From the NCBI GenBank assembly GCA_030263295.1, contig SZOS01000010.1, positions 24,992 to 88,991 of the forward strand: a stretch of DNA of 64,000 bases, in the 5' to 3' direction. The translations under genes were made by a program, and so were the position numbers. Under the pieces are notes generated by a model. That model did not search any database. It saw only the letters and a list, made by a program, of their open reading frames with translations, and was not told the DNA's origin. This DNA comes from Dokdonella_A sp014338185 (GTDB lineage Bacteria; Pseudomonadota; Gammaproteobacteria; Xanthomonadales; Rhodanobacteraceae). Below, piece by piece: positions 27,845 to 37,123 of the stretch; within the stretch, counting starts at the first letter, position 1, and every line of letters starts with the position of its first letter.

Positions 27845-30532
27845 ATGACCGCAGCGTTGGATCCAGCCGAGCACATGCGCCGCGTACTGGAGCTGGTGCG
27901 TGGCGCGCTCGATCAGCCCGCAACGCAGCGGCCGGCGTGGCTCGCGCGCCGCTGCGCGGGCGACGACGCGTTGCAGCGCGAGGTGCTGGCGATGCTCGCG
28001 CTCGATGGGATTCCGGCCCACCTCGCACCGGCGTGGACGCTCACGCAGCGGGCCGAAACAGCGGCTGCGGATCCATTGATCGGTGCACGCATCGACCGCT
28101 TTCGCATCGACCGGCGCCTCGGCAGCGGCGGCATGGGCACGGTGTATCGCGCCGAGCCGGTCGATGGCGTGGCGCGTCAGACCGTGGCGCTCAAGCTGGT
28201 CAAGCGCGGCATGGACAGCGAGGAGATCGTGGCGCGCTTCCTGCGCGAGCGGACCATCCTCGCGCGCCTGGAGCACCCGCACATCGCCCGCCTGCTCGAT
28301 GGGGGTATCAGTGGCGACGGCCGCCCATGGTTTGCGCTGGAGCTGGTCGACGGCCAGTCGCTGCTGGAGTGGTGCGATGTGCGCACACTCGACCTCGCGG
28401 CCCGGGTGGACCTGTTCCTGGATGCGTGTGATGCGGTCGCCTACGCCCATCGCAATCTCGTGGTCCACCGCGATCTGAAGCCGGCCAACATGCTGGTGAC
28501 CGCCGATGGCACGCTCAAGCTGCTCGACTTCGGTATTGCCAAGCTGCTCGACGGCGCTGCCGGCGCGACCCGCGGCGGCGTGTTGATGACGCCCGAGTAC
28601 GCGGCGCCGGAGCAGTTCTCGGCCGGCAGCATCACGACCCAGACCGACGTGTTCCAGCTCGGCGTGGTGCTGCACGAACTGCTCGCAGGCGTGCGGCCCG
28701 CCCAGACCCAGCGTGGAGCCGACGTGGCCGCGCAGTTGCGCGAACTGCGGATGCGCGACCCCGTGGCGCTGGAAACCCTCGCGCGGGCGCGCGGCTGTGG
28801 TGCGGGCGCGCTGCTGCGCGCATTGCGCGGCGATCTCGGCCGCATCGTGCGCCGGGCGATGCAGGTGGATGTGGCGCAACGTTACGCGAGCGTGGGTGCG
28901 CTCGCCGATGACCTGCAGCGCTGGCGGCGCGGTGTGCCGGTGAGTGCCACCGCCGACACCCTGCGCTACCGCATGCGCATGTTCCTGCGGCGCCACCGGG
29001 TGGCGGTGGCGTCGACCGCGGCAGTGGCATTGGCATTGCTCGTCGGTATCGGGGTGGCGTGGCACGAGGCCTGGCAGCGCGCCGCCGCCGAGCGCGATGC
29101 GGGCACGGCCTTGGCGATGCTGGAGGATGTGTTCCTGGGAGCCGATCCGTACGCCGCCAAGGGCAGCGACACGCGCGCGCTCGATCTGGTGTCGCGCGCG
29201 CGCGAACGCGCCTTGGCCCAGGCCGCGGACAATCCCGCGCTTGCGGCGCGCCTGCTCACCGAGATTGGCGGGGTGTATGTGTCCCTGGGTGACCGGGACC
29301 AGGCCGAGCCGACCTTGCGTGCGGCGCTGGCCGCGGGTGAGCGGGCCGGCGCCGCTGCGCTCGTCCACACCGAGGGTGCACGCGCCAGGCTCGCGCACTA
29401 CACGCTGGTGGTCGATGGCAACACCGCCGCGGCGGGTGATCTGGACTTGGCGATCGAGCGCCTGCGTGGCGCGGGCGAGCCCGCGTTGCGCACCTTGGCG
29501 CAAGCACTCGACTTCAAGGCCGATGCCGCGTTCAATCGCGGCGACTATGCTGCCATTCCGCAGTTGTCGGCGCTGGCGCTGGAGGCGCATCGCCGCGCTG
29601 CGGGCGAGCCCTCCAGCGAATTCGCCACGGCCTTGGGCAATCAGGCGTCACTGCTGCGCGCGATCGACCGTGCCGACGAGGCCATGGCCCCGGCGGCGCG
29701 TGCGTACGCGATGATGCAGCGGCTGGGCACCGCGGCGCCCAGCGCACGGTTGTATGTGGAGCAACAGTACGCGGGTGCGCTGGCCGCCAACGGACGCAAC
29801 CGCGAAGCCGAGCCGCTGTTGCGCCAGGCCCTCGCGCGCGCACGGGCGACTCCGGGCACCGATCACCTGTTGGTCGAAGGCATCCGCTGGGAACTGGCCA
29901 ACCTGCAACTGGAATTGGGTGAGTTCGACACCGCCGCGCGAGCCTTGCGCGAACTGGCTGCCGCGGCGGCCGACAAGAGCGCCAACGGCGCCGCGATCCA
30001 CAACGCGCTCGGCCACGCCGAACTGGGCCGCAACGATGCCCTTGCCGCACTGGCGGCGTTCGAGCGCGCGTTCGCGTTGTTGTGCGAATCGACCGCGACC
30101 AGCCCACCGTGTGTTGCGATCGGGCTCAATCGTGCCGACGCCTGGGTGCAGTCCGGGCGTCTCGAACAGGCGGACTCGGCGCTGGCCGAGCTCGATGCGC
30201 GCATCGGTGCCGATGCGCAAGCAGCGCGTGCGCGTTGGCGCGTGGTGGCGGCGGCGCTGCGCCTGGCGCAGGGCGACGCCGATGCGGCGGCGCGGATACT
30301 GGCGCCGCGCGCGCAGCAGGCACGCGCGGCCGGCGCCCACGCCGACATCGCCGATGCGCTTGCACTGGTGCTGTGGGCGCGCATTGCGCGCCAGCGCGGC
30401 GAGGTCGGCGCCGAACTGGCCGACCTGCACGCGGCGGAGCGACGCATGGATGCCTTGTGGGAGGGTCAACCCGCGGCCTTGATCGAAGTCCGCGCGCGCA
30501 TCCGGGCGCTGGAGCATGGCGCGCCGCGCTAG
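27845..30532 (+). CDS. Membrane Ser/Thr protein kinase with TPR-rich C-terminus
   Basis: An 895-residue protein (start ATG 27845; ATG 27821 is also possible). The kinase domain spans about 80-350, with GSGGMGTVYRA, VALKLVKRG, catalytic loop HRDLKPANML (about 208) and DFGIAKLL (about 228). A single transmembrane helix lies at about 385-406. The long C-terminal region (410-895) is built of helical TPR-type repeats, probably periplasmic and sensory. By analogy with PknS-EcfK it should phosphorylate the ECF factor encoded 129 bases upstream. Its stop shares a CTAG tetranucleotide with the stop of convergent xseA. Confidence 0.9.
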   Translation: MTAALDPAEHMRRVLELVRGALDQPATQRPAWLARRCAGDDALQREVLAMLALDGIPAHLAPAWTLTQRAETAAADPLIGARIDRFRIDRRLGSGGMGTVYRAEPVDGVARQTVALKLVKRGMDSEEIVARFLRERTILARLEHPHIARLLDGGISGDGRPWFALELVDGQSLLEWCDVRTLDLAARVDLFLDACDAVAYAHRNLVVHRDLKPANMLVTADGTLKLLDFGIAKLLDGAAGATRGGVLMTPEYAAPEQFSAGSITTQTDVFQLGVVLHELLAGVRPAQTQRGADVAAQLRELRMRDPVALETLARARGCGAGALLRALRGDLGRIVRRAMQVDVAQRYASVGALADDLQRWRRGVPVSATADTLRYRMRMFLRRHRVAVASTAAVALALLVGIGVAWHEAWQRAAAERDAGTALAMLEDVFLGADPYAAKGSDTRALDLVSRARERALAQAADNPALAARLLTEIGGVYVSLGDRDQAEPTLRAALAAGERAGAAALVHTEGARARLAHYTLVVDGNTAAAGDLDLAIERLRGAGEPALRTLAQALDFKADAAFNRGDYAAIPQLSALALEAHRRAAGEPSSEFATALGNQASLLRAIDRADEAMAPAARAYAMMQRLGTAAPSARLYVEQQYAGALAANGRNREAEPLLRQALARARATPGTDHLLVEGIRWELANLQLELGEFDTAARALRELAAAAADKSANGAAIHNALGHAELGRNDALAALAAFERAFALLCESTATSPPCVAIGLNRADAWVQSGRLEQADSALAELDARIGADAQAARARWRVVAAALRLAQGDADAAARILAPRAQQARAAGAHADIADALALVLWARIARQRGEVGAELADLHAAERRMDALWEGQPAALIEVRARIRALEHGAPR

Positions 30533-31902
30533 TGTGCGCCGCTTGGCCCGGCCGGACCGACCTGCAGTGGCAATTCGCCATCGGCCAGCCGCGCCTGCAG
30601 TGCCTGTCCGGGCGCTGCCTGGGTGATGCTGCGCACGACCCGGCCGCTGCCCGCATCGAGCAGGATCGCGTAGCCGCGCTCGAGCGTCGCCAGCGGGCTC
30701 ACCGCATGCAGCGTACGCGCGAGCTGGTCCAGCTGCGCGCGTGCGCGTGCGAGCTGTTGCGCCTGCGCGCTGCGCAGACGGGTGGCGAGCACGCGCAGGC
30801 GCTCGCCGCGCTGCGCGAGCCGGGTCGCGGGCGCATGCGCGTGCAGGCGCGTGTGCAGCTGCGCCAGCGTCGCCGCATGGCGCTCCAGTCCGTGGCGCAT
30901 GGCCACGCCCAGCCGCAGGTGCAGGCGCTGCGCGCGTTCGCGTTCGCGCGCGAGCCGTGCTTGCGGACGTTGCGCCTGCAAGCGCGCCAGCAGGTGGTCC
31001 AGGTGCTGGCTGCGCGTCTCGAAGCGGCGCTGCATCCATTGGCCCAGACGCGCGCGCTGCTGGCCGAGCGTGCGCATGAGGTCGTGGCGGTCGGGCACGA
31101 TGAGCTCGGCCGCCGCCGAGGGCGTGGGCGCGCGCAGGTCGGCCGCGAAGTCGGCGATGGTGAAATCGGTCTCGTGGCCGATCGCGCTCACCACCGGGAT
31201 CGTGCTGGCGCGGATCGCACGTGCGACCGCCTCGTCGTTGAATGCCCACAGGTCTTCCAGCGAGCCGCCGCCGCGCGTGAGCAGCAGCACGTCGTGGCGC
31301 TGCGCGCGCGCTGCCGCGGCGAGCGCGGCCACGATCGCGGGCGGCGCCTCCTTGCCCTGCACCGGCACCGGCAGGATGTCGACCTCGAGCAGCGGGTAGC
31401 GCCGTTGCAGCACGCTGAGCACGTCCCGCACGGCGGCGCCGGTGGGCGAGGTGATCACGCCCAGGCGCCGCGGCAGGCGGGGCAGTGCGCGCTTGTGCGC
31501 AGCGTCGAACAGGCCCTCGGCGGCGAGCCGCGCCTTGAGCTCGTCGAACTGGCGCTGCAATGCGCCGGCGCCGGCTTCCTCGAGGGCTTCGATGATGAGT
31601 TGGAACTCGCCGCGTGCCTCGTACAGGCTCACCCGCGCGCGCGCGAGCACGCGCATGCCGTCGGCGGGGCGGAAGCGCAGCCAGCCCGCCTTGGGCCGGA
31701 ACATCGCGCAGCGCACCTGCGCACCCGCGTCCTTGAGCGTGAAATACAGGTGTCCCGAGGCCGGCCGCGCGAAGTTGGAAATCTCGCCCTCGATCCACAC
31801 CAGCGGCAATGCATCCTCGAGCAGGTCGCGCACGAGGCGCGTGAGCGCCGTGGGCGTGTAGACCTCGCAGTCGATGGTGGCGGGCGGGCTGGGCGTGGGC
31901 AT
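30529..31902 (-). CDS. xseA: Exodeoxyribonuclease VII large subunit
   Basis: A 457-residue protein from ATG 31902. It has an N-terminal OB fold (WIEGEISNFARPASGHLYF) and the conserved GVITSPTGAAVRDVL, LLTRGGGSLEDLWAFN and AIGHETDFTIADF motifs of the catalytic domain. A long Arg/Gln/Leu-rich coiled coil (about 280-410) follows. With XseB it degrades single-stranded DNA from both ends in the cytoplasm. XseB is not encoded nearby. A start further upstream would add about 25 unconserved residues. Confidence 0.95.
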   Translation of the reverse strand: MPTPSPPATIDCEVYTPTALTRLVRDLLEDALPLVWIEGEISNFARPASGHLYFTLKDAGAQVRCAMFRPKAGWLRFRPADGMRVLARARVSLYEARGEFQLIIEALEEAGAGALQRQFDELKARLAAEGLFDAAHKRALPRLPRRLGVITSPTGAAVRDVLSVLQRRYPLLEVDILPVPVQGKEAPPAIVAALAAAARAQRHDVLLLTRGGGSLEDLWAFNDEAVARAIRASTIPVVSAIGHETDFTIADFAADLRAPTPSAAAELIVPDRHDLMRTLGQQRARLGQWMQRRFETRSQHLDHLLARLQAQRPQARLARERERAQRLHLRLGVAMRHGLERHAATLAQLHTRLHAHAPATRLAQRGERLRVLATRLRSAQAQQLARARAQLDQLARTLHAVSPLATLERGYAILLDAGSGRVVRSITQAAPGQALQARLADGELPLQVGPAGPSGAH

Positions 31903-32065
31903 GGCGGTGCCGCGCGGCGGCGGTCGCGACGCGGAGGTCGAGTCTGCGTGATCGCAGTCATGACCACAAGAGTTCACGCCAACCCGATGACTTTGCTGGG
32001 CTTGGCCCGGAACCAGCGCGCGCGTGGCCCGCGAGCCCCGATGTCGCCGTCCAGGTGCGGTTGCG

Positions 32066-33469
32066 TCAGTGGTCGCGGCGCAGCTTGATGTAGCGCGCGA
32101 GCAGGGTGAGGCCGACCCAGACGCCGAGCGCGCCGAGTGGCCAGGCGAACAGGTGCGGCCACAACAGCGCCACCGTGGAGGCGGCCAGCAGGATCAGCGC
32201 GCCGAGCAGCAGCGGCGCGGCCTCGGCGGCGCCGAGCAGGCGCCGGTTGGTGATCGCGGCACCGACCGAGTTGGCGATGCGCAGCGCGCTGGCCGCCGCG
32301 CGCCCCGAACTGCCACCGTGCGGCCCGCCGTGCCCGGCTTCGGGATCGTGGCGGCGCGGACGTTCGGCCTTGAGCACGACCTCGGTGGCATGGTCCAGGT
32401 CGCGCAGGTACTGCGCTTCCATCTGCCGCGCGAACTCGTCGTTCTCGATCGCGACGTCGATCTCGCAGTTGCCCATCCAGCTGGCGATGTTGAGATTGGT
32501 CGAGCCGACCCTCGCCCAGCGTGAATCGGCCACCGCGGTCTTGGCGTGCATCATCGAGCCATCCCACTCGAACACGCGGATGCCGGCCTCCAGCAGCACG
32601 CGGTAGCCCGCGCGCGAGACCGAGCCGACCGCGGGAATGTCGCTGGAGCCGGGCACCAGCAGGCGCACGTCGACGCCGTCGCGCGCGGCCGCGATGAGTG
32701 CCTGCACATAGGGCGTGACGCCGACGAAATACGCATCGGCCAGCCACAGGTTGCGCCGCGCGAGGCCGGTGATGAGCTGGTCGAAGCGGTACAGGCCCGC
32801 GATGTTGGGCAGGGTCGCCACCACGCGCAGGTCGACGCTGCCGGCCGCGACCGGCGCCGGTGCCGCAGCGGGCACGGGCAGTGGCGCTCCGAGCTGGGCC
32901 CACACTTCCGCGAACGCCTGCGCCAGTTCGTCGACCGCGGGGCCGCGGATCGCGACCGCGCTGTCGCGCCACGGTGGCACCTGCCGCGCGGGGTCGCCCA
33001 GCCATGCGCCACTCACGCAGATGCCGCCGACGAAACCGACCTCGCGATCCACCACCAGCAGCTTGCGGTGGTCGCGCGAGAGCCAGCCGAACGGGCTGAG
33101 CAGGCGCGGCGCGTTGTAGGTGCGCACTTCGCCGCCCGCCTCGACCAGCGGCTGCCACAGGCGCAGCGAGGACTGGCCCAGGCAACCGAGCCAGTCCCGC
33201 GTCACATGCACGCGCACGCCCGCGCGCGCGCGCTCGGCCAGTGCCGCGACGAACTCGCGGCCGACCGCGTCGTCGCGGAAGATGTAGTTGGCGAACAGGA
33301 TCACGTGGCGGGCGGCGCGGATCGCCTCCAGCCAGGCCGCGAACGCGGCCTGCGCGTCCACGTGCAGCTGCAATGCGTTGCCGCCGACCAGCGGCGCGCC
33401 GGCGGCGCGGCTGAACGCCTGCTCGGCAAGCCGGCGTTGCGGGCTGAGGCGGGAGGCGCTGGCGGCCAT
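32066..33469 (-). CDS. Cardiolipin synthase-like phospholipase D family protein (ClsB-like)
   Basis: A 467-residue protein with two PLD half-sites. The first is SRDHRKLLVVD (about 130), the second MMHAKTAVADSRWARVGSTN (about 304); both keep the HxK catalytic pair and the Asn/Gly-Ser partner. ANYIFRDD near residue 60 and the lack of N-terminal membrane helices resemble ClsB or ClsC. Two hydrophobic helices at about 415-455 may anchor it, an unusual placement. It likely makes cardiolipin or related lipids from phosphatidylglycerol. Confidence 0.85.
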   Translation of the reverse strand: MAASASRLSPQRRLAEQAFSRAAGAPLVGGNALQLHVDAQAAFAAWLEAIRAARHVILFANYIFRDDAVGREFVAALAERARAGVRVHVTRDWLGCLGQSSLRLWQPLVEAGGEVRTYNAPRLLSPFGWLSRDHRKLLVVDREVGFVGGICVSGAWLGDPARQVPPWRDSAVAIRGPAVDELAQAFAEVWAQLGAPLPVPAAAPAPVAAGSVDLRVVATLPNIAGLYRFDQLITGLARRNLWLADAYFVGVTPYVQALIAAARDGVDVRLLVPGSSDIPAVGSVSRAGYRVLLEAGIRVFEWDGSMMHAKTAVADSRWARVGSTNLNIASWMGNCEIDVAIENDEFARQMEAQYLRDLDHATEVVLKAERPRRHDPEAGHGGPHGGSSGRAAASALRIANSVGAAITNRRLLGAAEAAPLLLGALILLAASTVALLWPHLFAWPLGALGVWVGLTLLARYIKLRRDH

Positions 33470-33576
33470 GGCCGCAGTGTAGCGAACGCCGGGGCGCGGG
33501 TCCGTGGTCGCGCAGCTGTGCGAAAATGCGCGATTGCCGCATGCCGGCCGTGCATCGCCCCGGAGTCGCCCGCAGC

Positions 33577-34815
33577 ATGAACCCAGTCGTTGCCAGTGTG
33601 ATCACGCGCCGCGCGAGCGTGCCGGTGCCCGTGGGCACTGTCGTGGTCGGCGGCGACGCGCCGATCGTGGTGCAGTCGATGACCAACACCGATACCGCCG
33701 ACGTGGTCGGAACCGCGCGCCAGGTGGCCGAACTGGCGCGTGCGGGTTCCGAGCTCGTGCGCGTCACCGTCAACACGCCCGAGGCCGCGGCCGCGGTGCC
33801 ACGCATCCGCGATCGGCTGGACATGATGGGCGTGGCGGCGCCGTTGATCGGCGATTTCCACTACAACGGGCACCAGTTGCTCGCGCACGAACCCGCCTGC
33901 GGGCAGGCGCTGGCCAAGTACCGCATCAACCCCGGCAACGTCGGCTTCGGCGCGAAGAAGGACACCCAGTTCGCGGCGATCATCGAGGTCGCGCTGCGCA
34001 ACGACAAGCCCGTGCGCATCGGCGCCAACTGGGGCTCGCTCGACCAGGCCATGCTCGCCGCGCTCATGGACGAGAACCATGCGCGGGCGCAGCCATGGGA
34101 TGCGGCGCGGGTGGCGCGCGAGGCCTTGATCCGCTCGGCGCTGGATTCGGCCGCGCGCGCCGAGGAACTCGGGCTCGCGCGCGAGCGCATCATCCTCTCG
34201 TGCAAGGTGTCGGGCGTGCAGGAGCTCATCGCGGTGTATCGCGACCTGGCCGCGCGCTGTGACCATGCGCTGCACCTGGGCCTGACCGAGGCCGGCATGG
34301 GCAGCAAGGGCATCGTCGGCTCCAGCGCCGCGCTCGCGGTGCTGCTGCAGGAAGGCATCGGCGACACCATCCGCATGTCGCTCACGCCCGAGCCGGGCGA
34401 GCCGCGCACGCACGAGGTGGTGGTGGCGCAGGAGCTGCTGCAGACCATGGGCCTGCGCGCGTTCACGCCGCTGGTCACCGCCTGTCCGGGCTGCGGCCGC
34501 ACCACCAGCACGCTGTTCCAGCAGATCGCCAAGACCGTGCAGGACCATGTGCGCGCGAAGATGCCCGAGTGGCGCATCAAGTACGACGGCGTGGAGAACC
34601 TCACGCTCGCGGTGATGGGCTGCGTGGTCAACGGCCCCGGCGAATCGCGCCATGCCGACATCGGCATCTCGCTGCCTGGCACCGGCGAGGCGCCGGCCGC
34701 GCCGGTGTTCATCGACGGCAAGAAGGCGATGACGCTGCGCGGCGAGCACATCGCGCAGGACTTCGTCGGCATCGTCGAGGACTATGTCGCGCGCCGCTAC
34801 GCGCAGCGCGGTTGA
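33577..34815 (+). CDS. ispG: 4-hydroxy-3-methylbut-2-en-1-yl diphosphate synthase
   Basis: A 412-residue IspG (GcpE). It has the N-terminal TIM barrel (PIVVQSMTNTDTADV, GDFHYNGH, RINPGNVG) and the C-terminal iron-sulfur domain. The three 4Fe-4S cysteines are visible in ACPGCGRT (about 302-306) and MGCVVNGPGES (about 348). The enzyme reductively opens methylerythritol cyclodiphosphate in the MEP isoprenoid pathway. The ATG at 33577 has CGGAG upstream. Its stop is 4 bases from the stop of a convergent permease gene. Confidence 0.97.
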   Translation: MNPVVASVITRRASVPVPVGTVVVGGDAPIVVQSMTNTDTADVVGTARQVAELARAGSELVRVTVNTPEAAAAVPRIRDRLDMMGVAAPLIGDFHYNGHQLLAHEPACGQALAKYRINPGNVGFGAKKDTQFAAIIEVALRNDKPVRIGANWGSLDQAMLAALMDENHARAQPWDAARVAREALIRSALDSAARAEELGLARERIILSCKVSGVQELIAVYRDLAARCDHALHLGLTEAGMGSKGIVGSSAALAVLLQEGIGDTIRMSLTPEPGEPRTHEVVVAQELLQTMGLRAFTPLVTACPGCGRTTSTLFQQIAKTVQDHVRAKMPEWRIKYDGVENLTLAVMGCVVNGPGESRHADIGISLPGTGEAPAAPVFIDGKKAMTLRGEHIAQDFVGIVEDYVARRYAQRG

Positions 34816-34819
34816 GGCC

Positions 34820-35782
34820 CTATTCGGCCGGCTGGCCGAGCACGCGCGGCGGTGACTGGTTGCGCTGGCGCGCCAGCCGCGCCTCGCGCCGGGCGATGTA
34901 CAGGCTCGCGCCGATCACGATGCCCGCGCCGAGCACGGTGTAGCGGTCGGGGGTCTCGGCGAACATCAGCCAGGCGAGCACGGCCACGAACACCAGCTGC
35001 AGGTAGCTGAACGGTGCCAGCGTCGAGGCGTCGGCCAGGCGCAACGCGTGGGTCCAGAAATACTGCCCCGCGGTACCGAGCACGCCGAGCGCGACCAGCA
35101 ACGGCAGCAGTCCCGGGCTCGGCCATTGCCACACCGCCAGCGCCGCGGGCAGCGACAGCGGCACCCACAGCCAGGTGGTGAGCAGCACGATGGTCGCGAC
35201 CGGGTCGGTGCGCGACAGGAACTTGATGCTGATGGTGACCGCGCCCGAGCAGGCGGCCGAGAACAGCGCCACGAGGCTGGCCGCGGTGAAGGCATCGCTG
35301 CCGGGTCGCACGATCACCAGCACGCCGATGAACCCGGCCACCACCGCGCTCCAGCGGCGCATGCGCACCACCTCGCCGAGGAAGATCACCGCGCCGATGG
35401 TCACGAACAGTGGCGAGGAATACGACAACGCGATCGCCTGCGCGAGTGGCAGGTGCGCGATCGCCCAGAAGCCCGCGAGCATCGACACCGCGCCGATCGC
35501 ACAGCGCAGCACGTAGAACATGAGGCGATCGGTGTACAGCGTGCGCCAGCCGCCGCGCAGCAGCAGTGGCAGCGCCGCGAGCGCGCCGAACAGGCTGCGC
35601 AGGAACGCGATCTCGAATGCATGCAGGCTGTGCGAGGCGATGCGGATCAGCACCGCCATCACCCCGAAGCAGAGCGTGCTCGTCACCATCATGGCGATCG
35701 CGCGCCGCGGCAGGGCCGACGCGGCAACGGGAACGGGCGCGGAAGGATTCAAGTACGGCACGAGGGCAGGGCGGCCGTGCAT
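34820..35782 (-). CDS. EamA/DMT superfamily permease
   Basis: A 320-residue inner-membrane protein with ten predicted helices in two EamA repeats (about 28-160 and 170-305). Typical features are FEIAFLRSLFGAL, LSYSSPLFVTIGAVIFLGE and FSYLQLVFVAVLAWLMFAE, the last a hallmark of the second repeat. Family members export or import small metabolites; no substrate can be named. It is divergent from kdsB. Confidence 0.87.
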   Translation of the reverse strand: MHGRPALVPYLNPSAPVPVAASALPRRAIAMMVTSTLCFGVMAVLIRIASHSLHAFEIAFLRSLFGALAALPLLLRGGWRTLYTDRLMFYVLRCAIGAVSMLAGFWAIAHLPLAQAIALSYSSPLFVTIGAVIFLGEVVRMRRWSAVVAGFIGVLVIVRPGSDAFTAASLVALFSAACSGAVTISIKFLSRTDPVATIVLLTTWLWVPLSLPAALAVWQWPSPGLLPLLVALGVLGTAGQYFWTHALRLADASTLAPFSYLQLVFVAVLAWLMFAETPDRYTVLGAGIVIGASLYIARREARLARQRNQSPPRVLGQPAE

Positions 35783-35855
35783 GCTAGCACCCGTCGCGTT
35801 GTGGCTGTGGTGCGCTCTCGGCTACGCTGCCGTGGTGGTTTGCCGGATGTTCACG

Positions 35856-36635
35856 ATGCCTGATGCATTGCCCGAGTTCATCGTCGCGATTCCCGCGCGT
35901 TACGCCTCCACGCGCCTGCCGGGCAAGCCGCTGGCGTTGCTCGCGGGCGAGCCGCTGGTGCTGCATGTCGCGCGCCGCGCGCTGGCCGCGGGTGCACGCG
36001 AGGTGGTGGTGGCCACCGACGACGAGCGCATCGGCCACGCGCTCGCGGGCAACGGTGTGCAGGTGGTGATGACGCGCGCCGACCATGCCTCGGGCAGCGA
36101 CCGGCTGGCCGAGGTGGCCACCCGGCTGGGCTGGGCGGACGATGCGCTGGTGGTCAACCTGCAGGGCGACGAGCCGCTGGCGCCGGCCAGTGGCCTGCGC
36201 GCGGTGGCGCACGCGCTGGCCGAGGACGGCGCGCCGATGGCGACGCTGGCGACGCCGCTGGATGGTGTCGGGGAGTTGTTCGATCCCAACGTGGTCAAGC
36301 TGGTGCGGCGCGCGGACGGCCACGCCCTGTACTTCAGCCGTGCGCCCGTGCCGTGGCCACGCGATGCGTTCGCGCGCACGCGCGAGGCCCTGCCGCCGGG
36401 CCTGCCGTTCCTGCGCCACATCGGCATCTACGGCTATCGCGCGGGGTTCCTGCGCCGGTTCGCGCAACTGGCGCCGACACCGCTGGAGCGCAGCGAATCG
36501 CTGGAGCAGCTGCGCGCGCTCGAACATGGCCACGCGATCGCGGTGCGCCTCGCGCCCGAGCCGTTTCCGGCCGGCGTCGACACGCCACAGGACCTCGCGC
36601 GCGTCGCGCAGCTGTTGGCCGGGGGCGCGCGATGA
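35856..36635 (+). CDS. kdsB: 3-deoxy-manno-octulosonate cytidylyltransferase
   Basis: A 259-residue enzyme starting at ATG 35856. The N-terminal nucleotide-binding segment IPARYASTRLPGKPL is diagnostic, as are NLQGDEPL and the HIGIYGYRAGFL motif. It activates Kdo as CMP-Kdo for lipopolysaccharide core synthesis. The stop overlaps the start of the phosphatase gene (ATGA), so the two are coupled. Confidence 0.96.
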   Translation: MPDALPEFIVAIPARYASTRLPGKPLALLAGEPLVLHVARRALAAGAREVVVATDDERIGHALAGNGVQVVMTRADHASGSDRLAEVATRLGWADDALVVNLQGDEPLAPASGLRAVAHALAEDGAPMATLATPLDGVGELFDPNVVKLVRRADGHALYFSRAPVPWPRDAFARTREALPPGLPFLRHIGIYGYRAGFLRRFAQLAPTPLERSESLEQLRALEHGHAIAVRLAPEPFPAGVDTPQDLARVAQLLAGGAR

Positions 36636-37096
36636 CGCGCATCCTGTTCGTGTGCCTGGGCAACATCTGCCGTTCGCCCACGCTCGAGGCGGTCGCACGC
36701 GTCGAGTTCGCGCGCGCCGGGCTCGCGGTCGAGGTCGATTCGGCCGGCACCGCGGCCTACCACGTGGGCGAACCGCCCGACCGGCGTTCGATCGCGGCGG
36801 GCGCGGCCCACGGCTACGATCTGTCGCCGTTGCGTGCACGCCAGGTCGTTGCAGCCGACTTCACGCGCTTTGACCGGATCCTCGCCGCCGACCGCGCCAA
36901 CCTGCGCGACCTGCTCGCGTTGCGGCGCGCGCACGGCACCGAGCCCGCGCTGTTCCTGGCCGATGCCGAGGTGCCCGATCCGTACTACGGCGGACCCGCG
37001 GATTTCGAGCACGTCATCGCGCTCGCGCGTGAGGGCATGGCCGCGCTCATCGCCAGCCTGCGCGGCGGAGACATGGTGGCCGGCCGCGGCCGCTGA
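36632..37096 (+). CDS. Low-molecular-weight protein-tyrosine phosphatase
   Basis: A 154-residue phosphatase of full family length. The P-loop CLGNICRS (residues 8-15) supplies the nucleophilic Cys8 and Arg14, and the general acid is the Asp of DPYYGG (about 114). It is coupled by a 4-base overlap to kdsB. Such a pairing is seen in other Xanthomonadales and may be historical rather than functional. No tyrosine kinase gene is nearby. Confidence 0.93.
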   Translation: MTRILFVCLGNICRSPTLEAVARVEFARAGLAVEVDSAGTAAYHVGEPPDRRSIAAGAAHGYDLSPLRARQVVAADFTRFDRILAADRANLRDLLALRRAHGTEPALFLADAEVPDPYYGGPADFEHVIALAREGMAALIASLRGGDMVAGRGR

Positions 37097-37123
37097 CGCG
37101 GGCCGCCGCGCACGGCCGCGCAT

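Noticed and set aside
35520..35855. An N-terminal extension of kdsB reaching back into the permease gene
   Set aside because: Homologues begin at IPARYAST, a suitable ATG lies at 35856, and the extension would be antisense to the EamA permease.
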